33,303 nucleotides of DNA from contig CAJXNO010000032.1 in the NCBI GenBank assembly GCA_913057205.1, positions 1 through 33,303 on the forward strand. Reading direction: 5' to 3'. The notes under the pieces were generated by a model. It saw only the letters and a list, made by a program, of their open reading frames with translations. It did no database searches and was not told the DNA's origin. Below are positions 9,203 through 16,919 of the stretch, in pieces. This stretch comes from an uncultured Flavobacteriales bacterium (GTDB lineage: Bacteria; Bacteroidota; Bacteroidia; Flavobacteriales_G; Salibacteraceae). The translations under genes and the position numbers were made by a program. Position 1 is the first letter of the stretch. Each line of letters begins with the position of its first letter.

Positions 9203-9745
9203 GGTTGAATGTTTTTGGTGATCAGTTATCAATCTTTATACCAAACAAGGAATACCATAAAAGGCTTCTGGGTATGACATGGACAGGCATGCTTCGATGC
9301 AATTCAGTCAAAAGTTTAGTGCAAATGAAGAGGACATGCCATAGCCTTGAATCTTTACTCATGTCATGTTTATACTTCAGCGGTATTCGTGAGTATCCCG
9401 CCAAAGCGTGATGGTTCTTTCTATTCGATCATCCAAACACCAAACAAAACCGCCTTGGGAAGGAGGACGGTTCTAATCAAGGAAATGCAAAAAGTTGATC
9501 TTACCTTTCTTCTGGCCTTGACAAGGGATCCGTAGAATTGCCGATGGTTCTTGCGTTGACGAACCCATGTTTGAGCTCAGCCATCCACACCTATAGTGTG
9601 GTTAATGGCGTTTGCGAGTTTGGGTGAGGTAGCAAGAATTATCGTGCAATTCAAGGGAGCTTGTCACAGCCTTGAACTTTTCTTTGTTTCTTTCTTTTGT
9701 TTCAAGACAAAAGAAAGAAAGGACTGAAGAACTTAATTTGAACCC
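9203..9745. other. Gene-free region of about 540 bp with hairpins
   Basis: No convincing gene on either strand. It holds a short dyad CCACAC-CTATA-GTGTGG (9585-9601), a strong polypyrimidine/polypurine hairpin (9687-9720), and two similar pieces around AGCCTTGAA (9340-9356 and 9665-9680). This texture suggests remnants of multi-copy intergenic repeats. Confidence 0.5.
9687..9720. repeat. Perfect 14-bp inverted repeat, polypyrimidine arm
   Basis: TTTCTTTCTTTTGT (9687-9700), a 6-nt loop TTCAAG, then the exact complement ACAAAAGAAAGAAA (9707-9720). It ends 25 bp before the dipeptidase gene. It lacks a GC-rich stem and so is not a classic terminator; a dispersed repeat element seems more likely. 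Confidence 0.7.
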
Positions 9746-10429
9746 ATGACATTAAGATCATTGACCATACTACTAAGCATAGCCTTTCTAACGTCGTGCA
9801 CTACAACAAAACCTGAACACGAAAAAACCCACTTCACAGAACTAAAAACCCTCCTCCCTAACCTGAAATACGACATCCGCTACAACACCAACAACAACTT
9901 CGTCGGCAGCCGCATCAACGGCTACAACGCCTCCAAGGCATACTTAACCAACGAAGCCGCAGCAGCACTGAAAAACGTACAAGCCGATCTGAATGCAGAA
10001 GGCCTAGGCCTCAAGATCTACGATGCCTATCGCCCACAACGCGCGGTAGACCACTTCGTTCGATGGGGACAAGACCCTGACGATACCCTCACCAAATCAA
10101 CCTACTACCCCGACATTGACAAAGACAGCGTCTTTGCTTACGGCTATGTAGCCAAGCAAAGCTCACACACCCGCGGCAGCACGGTAGACCTCACCATCAT
10201 CCACCTAACAACCGGTGAAGAACTCGACATGGGCAGTCCGTGGGACTTCTTTGGGGCTATTTCTAACCACGACTCTCCACTCATAACCCCAGACCAAACC
10301 GCCAACCGCAACAAGCTCCGAAAGCTGATGCTCAAGCACGACTTCAAGGAATACCCGCAGGAATGGTGGCATTATACCCTGAAAGATGAGCCCTATCCCG
10401 ACACCTATTTTAATTGGGTAATAGAGTGA
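9746..10429 (+). CDS. D-alanyl-D-alanine dipeptidase (VanX/DdpX type, M15D) lipoprotein
   Basis: 227 residues. Signal peptide with lipobox FLTSC (Cys18), so it is probably membrane-anchored outside the cytoplasm. The M15D catalytic set is complete: AYRPQRA (R96, the counterpart of the transition-state arginine of VanX), SSHTRGSTVDL giving zinc ligands H141 and D148, and EWWHY giving the catalytic base E206 and zinc ligand H209. The family cleaves D-Ala-D-Ala. In a chromosomal setting without vanH/vanA neighbours this suggests recycling or scavenging of peptidoglycan-derived D-dipeptides rather than vancomycin resistance. It is preceded by the hairpin at 9687-9720 and followed by the paired dyads at 10437. 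No partner gene is adjacent. Confidence 0.92.
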   Translation: MTLRSLTILLSIAFLTSCTTTKPEHEKTHFTELKTLLPNLKYDIRYNTNNNFVGSRINGYNASKAYLTNEAAAALKNVQADLNAEGLGLKIYDAYRPQRAVDHFVRWGQDPDDTLTKSTYYPDIDKDSVFAYGYVAKQSSHTRGSTVDLTIIHLTTGEELDMGSPWDFFGAISNHDSPLITPDQTANRNKLRKLMLKHDFKEYPQEWWHYTLKDEPYPDTYFNWVIE

Positions 10430-10436
10430 TGTCAAT

Positions 10437-10513
10437 CGGTAACATAGTTCCGGTTTGAGCTCAAATCACTGAAAAAACGGTCAAAACAGACCTGATTCGG
10501 TAGTATACTTCCG
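10437..10513. promoter_or_regulatory. Two related near-palindromic sites upstream of the MazG-like gene
   Basis: CGGTAACATAGTTCCG (10437-10452) and CGGTAGTATACTTCCG (10498-10513) differ at 3 of 16 positions and start 61 bp apart. The second is nearly a perfect dyad (only one symmetric pair mismatched) and ends 14 bp before the TTG of the predicted promoter. This is the arrangement of a paired operator, but no regulator is known for it. Confidence 0.45.
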
Positions 10514-10527
10514 TTTTTCGTTATCAG

Positions 10528-10556
10528 TTGATATAAAACACGAAATAGTAACTTGC
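10528..10556 (+). promoter_or_regulatory. Candidate promoter of the MazG/helicase operon
   Basis: TTG (10528-10530), an 18-nt spacer and TAACTTGC (10549-10556), which resembles the TAnnTTTG box. The ATG follows 4 nt later, so the transcript would be almost leaderless. Confidence 0.4.
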
Positions 10557-10560
10557 ACCC

Positions 10561-10890
10561 ATGACGGAATTTGAAGAGATAATCGATGCCTTAATCAAGT
10601 TCAGAGACGAGCGCGACTGGAAGCAATTTCATAACCCTAAAGACCTTGCTTTGGCCATATCTATTGAGTCAGGCGAGTTACTTGAAAGCTTTCTTTGGAA
10701 GGCACATGACGAAGCCAAAAAGGAAAAAGTGAAAGAAGAACTGGCTGATGTTTTAGCCTATGCGTTCTTACTGGCAGAGAAGTACGGTTTCAATGTGAAA
10801 GACATCGTTCTAGAAAAGATCAAACAGAACGCTGAAAAGTATCCTGTAAGCAAAGCGAAGGGCTCAGCAAGCAAGTACAACGAATTGTAA
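10561..10890 (+). CDS. MazG-like nucleotide pyrophosphohydrolase
   Basis: 109 residues of the all-alpha NTP pyrophosphohydrolase superfamily, closest in look to the dCTPase/RS21-C6-like group. The metal-binding pattern EXXE...EXXD is present: E36 and E39 (IESGELLESF) and E60 and D63 (KEELADVLAYAF). The ending KYPVSKAKGSASKYNEL also matches small house-cleaning MazG proteins. These hydrolyse (d)NTPs, often non-canonical ones, to the monophosphate and PPi. Its stop codon overlaps the next start as TAATG, so it is coupled to the GIY-YIG/helicase gene. Shared expression with a nuclease-helicase suggests a role in nucleotide control during DNA damage or phage infection; this is inference. Confidence 0.88.
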   Translation: MTEFEEIIDALIKFRDERDWKQFHNPKDLALAISIESGELLESFLWKAHDEAKKEKVKEELADVLAYAFLLAEKYGFNVKDIVLEKIKQNAEKYPVSKAKGSASKYNEL

Positions 10891-11570
10891 TGCGCATGCT
10901 GGAAATTGAGGTAAGACGCTATGCATTCAGCAACGATGTAGTGCAAGCGATTGAAGACGAATTCTTTGTGCAACAGCTATGGCCCGTGGTTTACATCCTA
11001 AGCGATGGCGCACAGAAACAGGCCTATGTTGGTGAAACCACCAATACACTGGCCCGCTTTCAAGCGCATCTCAAACACAAAGAGAAAAAGAAACTCACAG
11101 CGGTGCACTTGGTTGAGAGCGGTAAGTTCAACAAGTCGGCCGCATTAGACATTGAAGCCAACTTGATTCGCTACATGTCTGGAGATGGTAAATACAAGCT
11201 TTTGAACAGCAACATTGGCATTGCCAATCACAACTACTACCAGAAAGATGAGTTGTACTGGTCACTTTTTGAGCGCCTTTGGAATGTACTGATTCAAGAA
11301 GGGATTGCCGAGAAGTCTCTGGCTGAAATCAGCAACTCAGATCTTTTCAAGTACTCACCTTACAAAGCTCTGGCGTACGACCAAATTGCCAGTATACGCA
11401 GAATTATGGAAGCCTTGCTTGATGACCTACATCCACCATTCTTGTGGAAGGTGGTGCTGGTACAGGTAAAACCATCTTGGCTACCTACCTCTTTAAGCTC
11501 CTGCACGCAGATCCGTCAGAGTTTGAGGATCATGAATTCGGTGAAGATCACGAACAAATCTTGGAGCTAG
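10890..11570 (+). CDS. GIY-YIG nuclease domain, N-terminal part of a frameshifted GIY-YIG/DUF2075/S24 protein
   Basis: The meaningful part is residues 1 to about 181; beyond HP the frame is out of phase and codes for unrelated residues up to 11570. Residues about 31-95 form a GIY-YIG endonuclease domain: VYI (34-36) for GIY, AYVGE (46-48) for YIG, R56, and E89 in AALDIEANLI as the metal-binding glutamate. A helical region with the family-like segment FKYSPYKALAYDQIASIRRI leads into the ATPase, whose Walker A lies in the frame one base back (see the next gene). Restoring one base near 11432 would join them as ...DDLHP-TILVEGGAGTGKT. ATG 10890 overlaps the stop of the MazG-like gene. As it stands this piece could give at most a free nuclease domain. 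Confidence 0.75.
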   Translation: MRMLEIEVRRYAFSNDVVQAIEDEFFVQQLWPVVYILSDGAQKQAYVGETTNTLARFQAHLKHKEKKKLTAVHLVESGKFNKSAALDIEANLIRYMSGDGKYKLLNSNIGIANHNYYQKDELYWSLFERLWNVLIQEGIAEKSLAEISNSDLFKYSPYKALAYDQIASIRRIMEALLDDLHPPFLWKVVLVQVKPSWLPTSLSSCTQIRQSLRIMNSVKITNKSWS

Positions 11571-13069
11571 CGAAGCAATTGAAACTGAAGTACCGAAGTC
11601 CGAGAACGGCCTTGGTTGTGCCCATGAGCTCTTTTCGTGCTACCATGAAAAAGGTTTTTACTACGGTAAAGGGACTAAAAGGCAACATGGTTATAGGACC
11701 TGCAGACCTATCACGAAATGAGTACGACATTGTGTTGGTGGATGAAGCGCACAGACTAAGACAGCGAGTAAATCTTGGATCTTACTTTAAGGCTTTTGAT
11801 ACGGCCAATGCGCGACTGGGTTTTGCTAAAGAGAGCGGAACCGAACTCGACTGGGTAGTTATGCAAGCAGATCGAAAGGTTCTGTTTTATGACAGTCTTC
11901 AATCCATCCGGCCTTCTGATGTGCGCAAAGAAAAGTTTGACACACTCAAACAGGCATCAAATACTTCTATACAACGCCTGAGATCACAGTTTAGGGTAAA
12001 AGCAGGCGATGATTATGTGAAGTTTGTTAATGATCTGTTGAGGAATAAACTGAGCAAAGAGTACGGACGCTATCAACCTGAAGGCTACGATCTCAAATTG
12101 TATGAAGACTTTGGCAGTTTATTCAAGGATATCCAGGCTAAAAACGATCAGCATCAACTCTGTCGTCTATTAGCGGGTTATTCTTGGGAGTGGGTGTCAA
12201 ACAAAGGTGCTGACCACGACATTGAGATTGATGGAATTAAGGTGAAATGGAATACCACCAACCAGGATTGGATCAACTCGGCCGAAAGCATCAACGAAGT
12301 AGGCTGCATTCATACATCGCAAGGCTATGATCTAAACTACACCGGACTTGTATTCGGGCACGAAATCACCTACAATCAAGCACTAGATCAGATTGAAATC
12401 ATTCCCGAAAACTACTATGACAAAGCGGGTAAGGTAAATGTAGCCGACAAGGACACGTTGAAGAATTACATCCTGAACATTTATCAAACCATGATGCTAC
12501 GGGGTATTCATGGCACCTATGTATATGCGTGTGACCCTAAATTCAGGGAATATCTAAAGCAATTCATTCCCCTTCAAGAAAAGGAACTGCCCTACAAGGT
12601 GATTCCAATAGATCAGGTAAAACCCTATCAAAACGCCATCCCGAAGTACGATATCAAAGTGGCTGCCGGCGGCTTCTCCCCTCCCCAATCGGTAGATGAG
12701 GTGGAATGGGTGCAGCTTGATAACCCGAGTTGGATGACGCGCGACTACTTCTTGTGCCAGGTCATCGGTGAGTCTATGAACAAAAAGGTGCCCAACGGAG
12801 CATGGTGCCTATTTAAGCGTTACAGCGGAGGCTCAAGAAACGGAACCATTGTTCTTGCCCAACATCACTCTTTTGGTGATGAAGGTTTCGGCTCTGGTTT
12901 CACCCTCAAAGAATACCGTAGTACCAAACAACAAAACCAAGAAAGCTGGGAACATGCTTCGATAGAATTGATTCCCTATTCTTTTGACACTTCGTTTGAA
13001 ACGATAACCTTAAGTTATTCAGAATCGGAAAGCTTTACTATCATAGGTATCTTGGATCATGTTCTCTAA
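11444..13069 (+). CDS. DUF2075 superfamily 1 ATPase/helicase with C-terminal LexA-like S24 peptidase domain (5' end lost to frameshift)
   Basis: 541 residues from a GTG at 11444; the frame is open only from just after a TGA at about 11424. Walker A GGAGTGKT (residues 3-10), Walker B IVLVDEAH (D100, E101), an arginine-rich motif QRLRSQFRV (178-185), GCIHTSQGYDLNYTGLVFG (288-306) and YQTMMLRGIHGTYVY (347-361) match the DUF2075 ATPase pattern. From about residue 400 comes an S24 domain: AAGGF with candidate scissile bond A408-G409, GESM with nucleophile S444, and FTLKEY with K489 as general base. Spacing from cleavage site to Ser (36) matches LexA (35). The N-terminal GIY-YIG partner is in the other frame upstream. 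The complete protein would be a nuclease-helicase carrying a self-cleavage module. Confidence 0.8.
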   Translation: MEGGAGTGKTILATYLFKLLHADPSEFEDHEFGEDHEQILELAKQLKLKYRSPRTALVVPMSSFRATMKKVFTTVKGLKGNMVIGPADLSRNEYDIVLVDEAHRLRQRVNLGSYFKAFDTANARLGFAKESGTELDWVVMQADRKVLFYDSLQSIRPSDVRKEKFDTLKQASNTSIQRLRSQFRVKAGDDYVKFVNDLLRNKLSKEYGRYQPEGYDLKLYEDFGSLFKDIQAKNDQHQLCRLLAGYSWEWVSNKGADHDIEIDGIKVKWNTTNQDWINSAESINEVGCIHTSQGYDLNYTGLVFGHEITYNQALDQIEIIPENYYDKAGKVNVADKDTLKNYILNIYQTMMLRGIHGTYVYACDPKFREYLKQFIPLQEKELPYKVIPIDQVKPYQNAIPKYDIKVAAGGFSPPQSVDEVEWVQLDNPSWMTRDYFLCQVIGESMNKKVPNGAWCLFKRYSGGSRNGTIVLAQHHSFGDEGFGSGFTLKEYRSTKQQNQESWEHASIELIPYSFDTSFETITLSYSESESFTIIGILDHVL

Positions 13070-13097
13070 AACGCAACTCTGGGTAGTCTGAACCAAT

Positions 13098-14570
13098 TCA
13101 ACTTATCCGTTTCCGCAACTCCCTCCAAACCTCCAGCATCGCCAAGGTATCAAGCTTACAGTACTCCCGCAGTGCTTGCATCGTAGCTTCTTGATCTCCG
13201 CTAAACTTGCCCTCGGCCATGGCTCGCCAGGTGTTGCTGGCGGTGCCGCCTTCTTTGATTTCGAGATCGTCATAGCTGAGGTTAGTCAGTGCGGGAAGCA
13301 CAGCTTTGATACTCGCTGAACCGTTCATAGCTGGCAGGTAGCACCAATGGCTGCGGAAGGGAACAATGAGGTCAACAATACGGTCGATGATGGGCATGAG
13401 GTATTGGGCATATTCGCCGTAGGTGATGGTGAGGTCGCGGATCTTGCCTTTTTCGAAACCCATGTTGTAGGTGACGATGGATCCTGATTGACCGAGGTCT
13501 TTGATCATGTTCACCATCAGCATCGGACGAGGGTCGCCCGCGTTGGGATCGGCGAGGTATTCTTTGTGTTCGGGCTCGGCACCGGGCTCGCGGATGATGT
13601 GGAGGCTGTATTGGAAGGGATACTGCTGGTAAGGTCGGGTATCGTCATAGAGTGGTACAGCCGGACCAATGGTTTCAAAGTCGAAGAAATACAAGGGGTA
13701 CTCCCATTCGTCTAGGAAGGATCGTATCGCAGGTTTGTCCCACACCTCCTCACCTGTCTGCGCACCGCGCACTTGGTTCCATTGCTTTTCGTTGAGGTCG
13801 GCATCGGTAGGAATTTCCTCCAAAGCCATGATGCCCTGCTCCATGAATTGCCAGCCGCGCTCACCGATGCGAACAATGTTGAGCACATTCGGTTGCGGCA
13901 CGTGCGCCCAGCAATGACCGATGAAGTCGCACGCAAAAGGATCATGGCAATGCGGACCGATGCTTTGCTCAGGCGCATCTGCTTGTCGCAATACCCTGGT
14001 CATGGCCGCAATGCGGTCTGGGATACCTGCTTGCAAGGGCAGCACCTGCTCCAACAAGGATTCACGGGCAAAGAGTTTGTCGAGTTCCAACTCAACATCG
14101 CGGGTGTATTCGTTGTTGATATACATCAGTTCAATATCCACCAAATCGATTCCCGCTTGCTGGAAAACGTAGTACTGAATGGCTGCATCGTTGATGTGGT
14201 AGTCTTTAACACCCGTAGAGCTCTTCACCTCAATGGCGCGCCAGCGGTCTCCTTCGCGCACCAGGATGTCCATTGCCGCATACACCCCGCCCGCGGAGAA
14301 GGCTGCTTCATAGATCACATCAGCACCTTCAGCTACCCACTGTTTGGTTTGTGCTAAGCCGATGGCAATGCCATCGCGCCGACTGTAATCTGGCGTGGCA
14401 TCCTTACCTTTTGGAAAAAGCTGTTGCGCCAATTCGCCCACATCCGAACCTTGAGCAAACAAGGCTTCTTGATTGGCAGAAAGGGCATCCCTGAGTTGGG
14501 GTTGGTGTTTATCGAGCCACAAGCGTTTTTCGCATTGCAGGCCTCTGATGTACTTAGATTTTGATAGCAT
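13098..14570 (-). CDS. DUF2779 protein: Cas4-like PD-(D/E)XK nuclease fused to DnaQ-like 3'-5' exonuclease
   Basis: 490 residues. The N-terminal half is a Cas4/RecB-type nuclease: LQCEKRLWL with C13, active-site D101 (AAMDIL) and E114-x-K116 (AIEVKSS), and C208-X5-C214-X5-C220. Together with C13 these give the four cysteines expected to hold a 4Fe-4S cluster. The C-terminal half has DEDD exonuclease features: FFDFETIGP (D297, E299), TYNMGFEKGKI, and YCKLDTLAMLEVW (D474). DUF2779 proteins occur across bacteria, often near defence or repair genes; their role is not established. The gene converges on the GIY-YIG/helicase operon with only 28 bp between stops. No CRISPR or cas gene is near. The ATG at 14570 is the only plausible start. 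Confidence 0.88.
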   Translation of the reverse strand: MLSKSKYIRGLQCEKRLWLDKHQPQLRDALSANQEALFAQGSDVGELAQQLFPKGKDATPDYSRRDGIAIGLAQTKQWVAEGADVIYEAAFSAGGVYAAMDILVREGDRWRAIEVKSSTGVKDYHINDAAIQYYVFQQAGIDLVDIELMYINNEYTRDVELELDKLFARESLLEQVLPLQAGIPDRIAAMTRVLRQADAPEQSIGPHCHDPFACDFIGHCWAHVPQPNVLNIVRIGERGWQFMEQGIMALEEIPTDADLNEKQWNQVRGAQTGEEVWDKPAIRSFLDEWEYPLYFFDFETIGPAVPLYDDTRPYQQYPFQYSLHIIREPGAEPEHKEYLADPNAGDPRPMLMVNMIKDLGQSGSIVTYNMGFEKGKIRDLTITYGEYAQYLMPIIDRIVDLIVPFRSHWCYLPAMNGSASIKAVLPALTNLSYDDLEIKEGGTASNTWRAMAEGKFSGDQEATMQALREYCKLDTLAMLEVWRELRKRIS

Positions 14571-14694
14571 GGCATTATACGTTTACATGTTCGCGAAACA
14601 GTGCTCAATCCTTTTCGCGCGAGAGCGATAAAATTGAAACAATGTTACGAAACCACAAAGTTTTGAAGGAAGAACGTAAGGTATTTATGTTTTG

Positions 14695-14715
14695 AGTACT
14701 CAGTACTTAGTACTC
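14695..14715. repeat. Array of three 7-bp tandem repeats (AGTACTY)
   Basis: AGTACTC, AGTACTT, AGTACTC in direct succession, just past the rpsA terminator (minus strand sense) and before the DUF2779 start. It is also partly palindromic because AGTACT is self-complementary. Same 7-bp period as the arrays at 8263 and 8381. The rest of the 14571-14789 gap holds only the terminator at 14732. Confidence 0.8.
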
Positions 14716-14731
14716 TTCCATAGTAAGTCCC

Positions 14732-14765
14732 AAAAAAAAATCCCCTCCGTTTCCAGAGGGGATTT
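14732..14765 (-). terminator. Rho-independent terminator of rpsA
   Basis: On the minus strand AATCCCCTC pairs with GAGGGGATT around an 8-nt loop, followed by a run of at least 9 T. It lies 25 bp beyond the rpsA stop. Confidence 0.9.
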
Positions 14766-14789
14766 GTATTTCAAATGAGGGAAGGCAGA

Positions 14790-16865
14790 TTACTTCTTAT
14801 CGTCTTTTTCTGCTTTCTCCATTTCGTCTTTCAGATCAGAAAGAACGCCCAAGTCACCGAGGGTGGTCTTCTCTTGCGATTCGTTGATCTTCTTCACAGC
14901 CTTGCTATCGCCTTTGCTGCGGGTAGAAGTCTTTCCGCGTCGCTTGTCGGTGCTGCCACCGCCAACGGAAGTATCCATGTCCGTCTCAAACGTCTTTGTG
15001 TGAGAAACGATGATCTTCTTAGCATCCTTATTGAACTCGATGATCTCGAAATCCAAGGTCTCATCTTGCTTCGCCTTGCTGCCATCTTCTTTAGAAAGGT
15101 GACGGCTAGGAGCGAAACCTTCAACACCGTAAGGAAGGTTTACCACACCACCCTTATCGTTGCGGTTGGTGATGGTTCCTTGGTGTGTAGTACCCACCGT
15201 GAATACGGTTTCGAAAACATCCCATGGATTCTCTTCCAATTGCTTGTGGCCAAGGCTCAAGCGACGGTTCTCCTTGTCGATCTCCAATACAACCACTTCC
15301 ATGTCTGAACCCGCTTTCGTGAATTCAGATGGGTGATTGATCTTCTTGCTCCAAGAGAGGTCAGAGATGTGGATCAAGCCATCGATGCCTTCTTCCAACT
15401 CAACGAATACGCCGAAGTTGGAAAGGTTGGTAACGCGACCCGTATGTTGAGATTCAACAGGGTAACGCTTCTCGATGTCTTCCCATGGATCTGGCGTCAA
15501 CTGACGTGTGCTCAAAGAAAGCTTACGCTCTTCGCGATCGATAGAGATCACTTTCGCTTCTACCTCGTCTCCTACCTTGAAGAATTGATCTGCAGTACGC
15601 AAGTGCTGCGACCAGCTCATTTCAGAAACGTGGATCAAGCCTTCAACACCAGGTGCTACCTCAACGAATGCACCGTAGTCAGCCAATACCACAACTTTTC
15701 CTTTGATGGTATCGCCTTCTTTCATCTCGGTATCAAGCGAATCCCATGGATGGCTCTCCAACTGCTTCACACCAAGCGCGATGCGCTTCTTCTCATCGTC
15801 GAAGTCAAGGATAACCACATTGATGGTCTGGTCAAGCTCAACCACCTCTTCTGGGTGATTGATGCGACCCCAGCTCAAGTCGGTGATGTGGATCAAACCA
15901 TCTACACCTCCAAGGTCGATGAACACACCATAAGAAGTGATGTTCTTCACGGTACCTTCCAGTACCTGACCTTTCTCGAGCTTCTGCATAATCTCCACCT
16001 TCTGTTGTTCGATCTCTGCTTCGATCAAGGCTTTGTGAGAAACCACTACATTCTTGAATTCTTGGTTGATCTTCACCACCTTGAATTCCATTTTCTTACC
16101 TACGTATTGATCGTAGTCACGGATAGGCTTCACATCGATCTGTGAACCTGGAAGGAAGGCCTCCAAGCCAAACACATCAACGATCAAACCACCCTTGGTG
16201 CGACACTTCACCGTACCGGTAACGATCGTATCCTCGTCACGGGCTGCATTCACACGCTCCCATGCACGGGTCATACGTGCTTTCTTATGAGAAAGAACCA
16301 GCTGTCCTTCCGCATCTTCTGTCTTCTCAACGTATACCTCAACGGTATCGCCAGGCTTCAGATCTGGATTGTGACGGAATTCTGTGGTTGGAATAACACC
16401 TTCGCTCTTGTAGCCGATGTTTACCACCACTTCTTTCTTGGTGAGGGCCACTACGGTACCATCGAGTACTTCGTGCTCTGTGATGGAGGTAAGGGTAGCA
16501 TCGTACGCCTTCTCCATTTCCTCACGCTCATCGTCGCTGTACTTGTCTGTCTTCTTATTGATCTTGGTCCAGTCAAAAGACGAACGTTGCTCTTCCAATT
16601 CAGCAGTACGCTCTTGTGGTGTCTGCTTAGCAACAGGGGCTGCTTCTGGAGCAACTTCCTCAACTACAGACTCTTCAGGAACATCAGCAGCTGGAGCTTC
16701 TACCTTCTTACGGGTACGCGCTTTCTTCGGCTTATCGTCCGCAGCTTCTGCTTTCTCGTCTTTTTTAGTGGATTTCTTGGCAGTTGTCTTTTCCGCCTTC
16801 TCAGCCTTAGGGGCTGACTTTTTTTCTTCTGCTTTTGCAGCAGATTCTTCTTTCTTTTCTGCCAT
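14790..16865 (-). CDS. rpsA: 30S ribosomal protein S1
   Basis: 691 residues. Six S1 RNA-binding (OB-fold) repeats can be followed, starting near LDGTVVALTKKEVVVNIG, VTGTVKCRTKGGLIVDVFG, LEGTVKNITSYGVFIDLGG, IKGKVVVLADYGAFVEV, HTGRVTNLSNFGVFVEL and HQGTITNRNDKGGVVNL. Before them lies an unusual 110-residue low-complexity head rich in Lys, Ala and Glu (for example KKSAPKAEKAEKTTAKKSTKK), and after them a basic/acidic tail ending EKAEKDDKK. S1 binds mRNA at the small subunit; in Bacteroidota, where SD pairing is little used, it is likely central to initiation. It stands alone, with its own strong promoter at 16956-16986, a leader of roughly 85 nt and a terminator at 14732-14765. Confidence 0.96.
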   Translation of the reverse strand: MAEKKEESAAKAEEKKSAPKAEKAEKTTAKKSTKKDEKAEAADDKPKKARTRKKVEAPAADVPEESVVEEVAPEAAPVAKQTPQERTAELEEQRSSFDWTKINKKTDKYSDDEREEMEKAYDATLTSITEHEVLDGTVVALTKKEVVVNIGYKSEGVIPTTEFRHNPDLKPGDTVEVYVEKTEDAEGQLVLSHKKARMTRAWERVNAARDEDTIVTGTVKCRTKGGLIVDVFGLEAFLPGSQIDVKPIRDYDQYVGKKMEFKVVKINQEFKNVVVSHKALIEAEIEQQKVEIMQKLEKGQVLEGTVKNITSYGVFIDLGGVDGLIHITDLSWGRINHPEEVVELDQTINVVILDFDDEKKRIALGVKQLESHPWDSLDTEMKEGDTIKGKVVVLADYGAFVEVAPGVEGLIHVSEMSWSQHLRTADQFFKVGDEVEAKVISIDREERKLSLSTRQLTPDPWEDIEKRYPVESQHTGRVTNLSNFGVFVELEEGIDGLIHISDLSWSKKINHPSEFTKAGSDMEVVVLEIDKENRRLSLGHKQLEENPWDVFETVFTVGTTHQGTITNRNDKGGVVNLPYGVEGFAPSRHLSKEDGSKAKQDETLDFEIIEFNKDAKKIIVSHTKTFETDMDTSVGGGSTDKRRGKTSTRSKGDSKAVKKINESQEKTTLGDLGVLSDLKDEMEKAEKDDKK

Positions 16866-16919
16866 GTGGCATTGCTTTGTATCTCATCCCAACCGATGCG
16901 GACAAGAGTATTTTTACAT

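Noticed and set aside
9746-10429. Vancomycin resistance gene vanX
   Set aside because: The enzyme family fits, but vanH, vanA and vanRS are absent, so a general dipeptidase role is more likely.
13773-14357. 194-codon plus-strand frame
   Set aside because: Antisense to the DUF2779 nuclease, with no recognisable domain.
14590-14597. TTCGCGAA palindrome before the DUF2779 start
   Set aside because: Short and lacking a clear promoter relation; an 8-bp palindrome is expected by chance in a window of this size.
14695-14715. Terminator hairpin from AGTACT units
   Set aside because: No T-run follows, and the real terminator is at 14732-14765; tandem repetition explains the symmetry.
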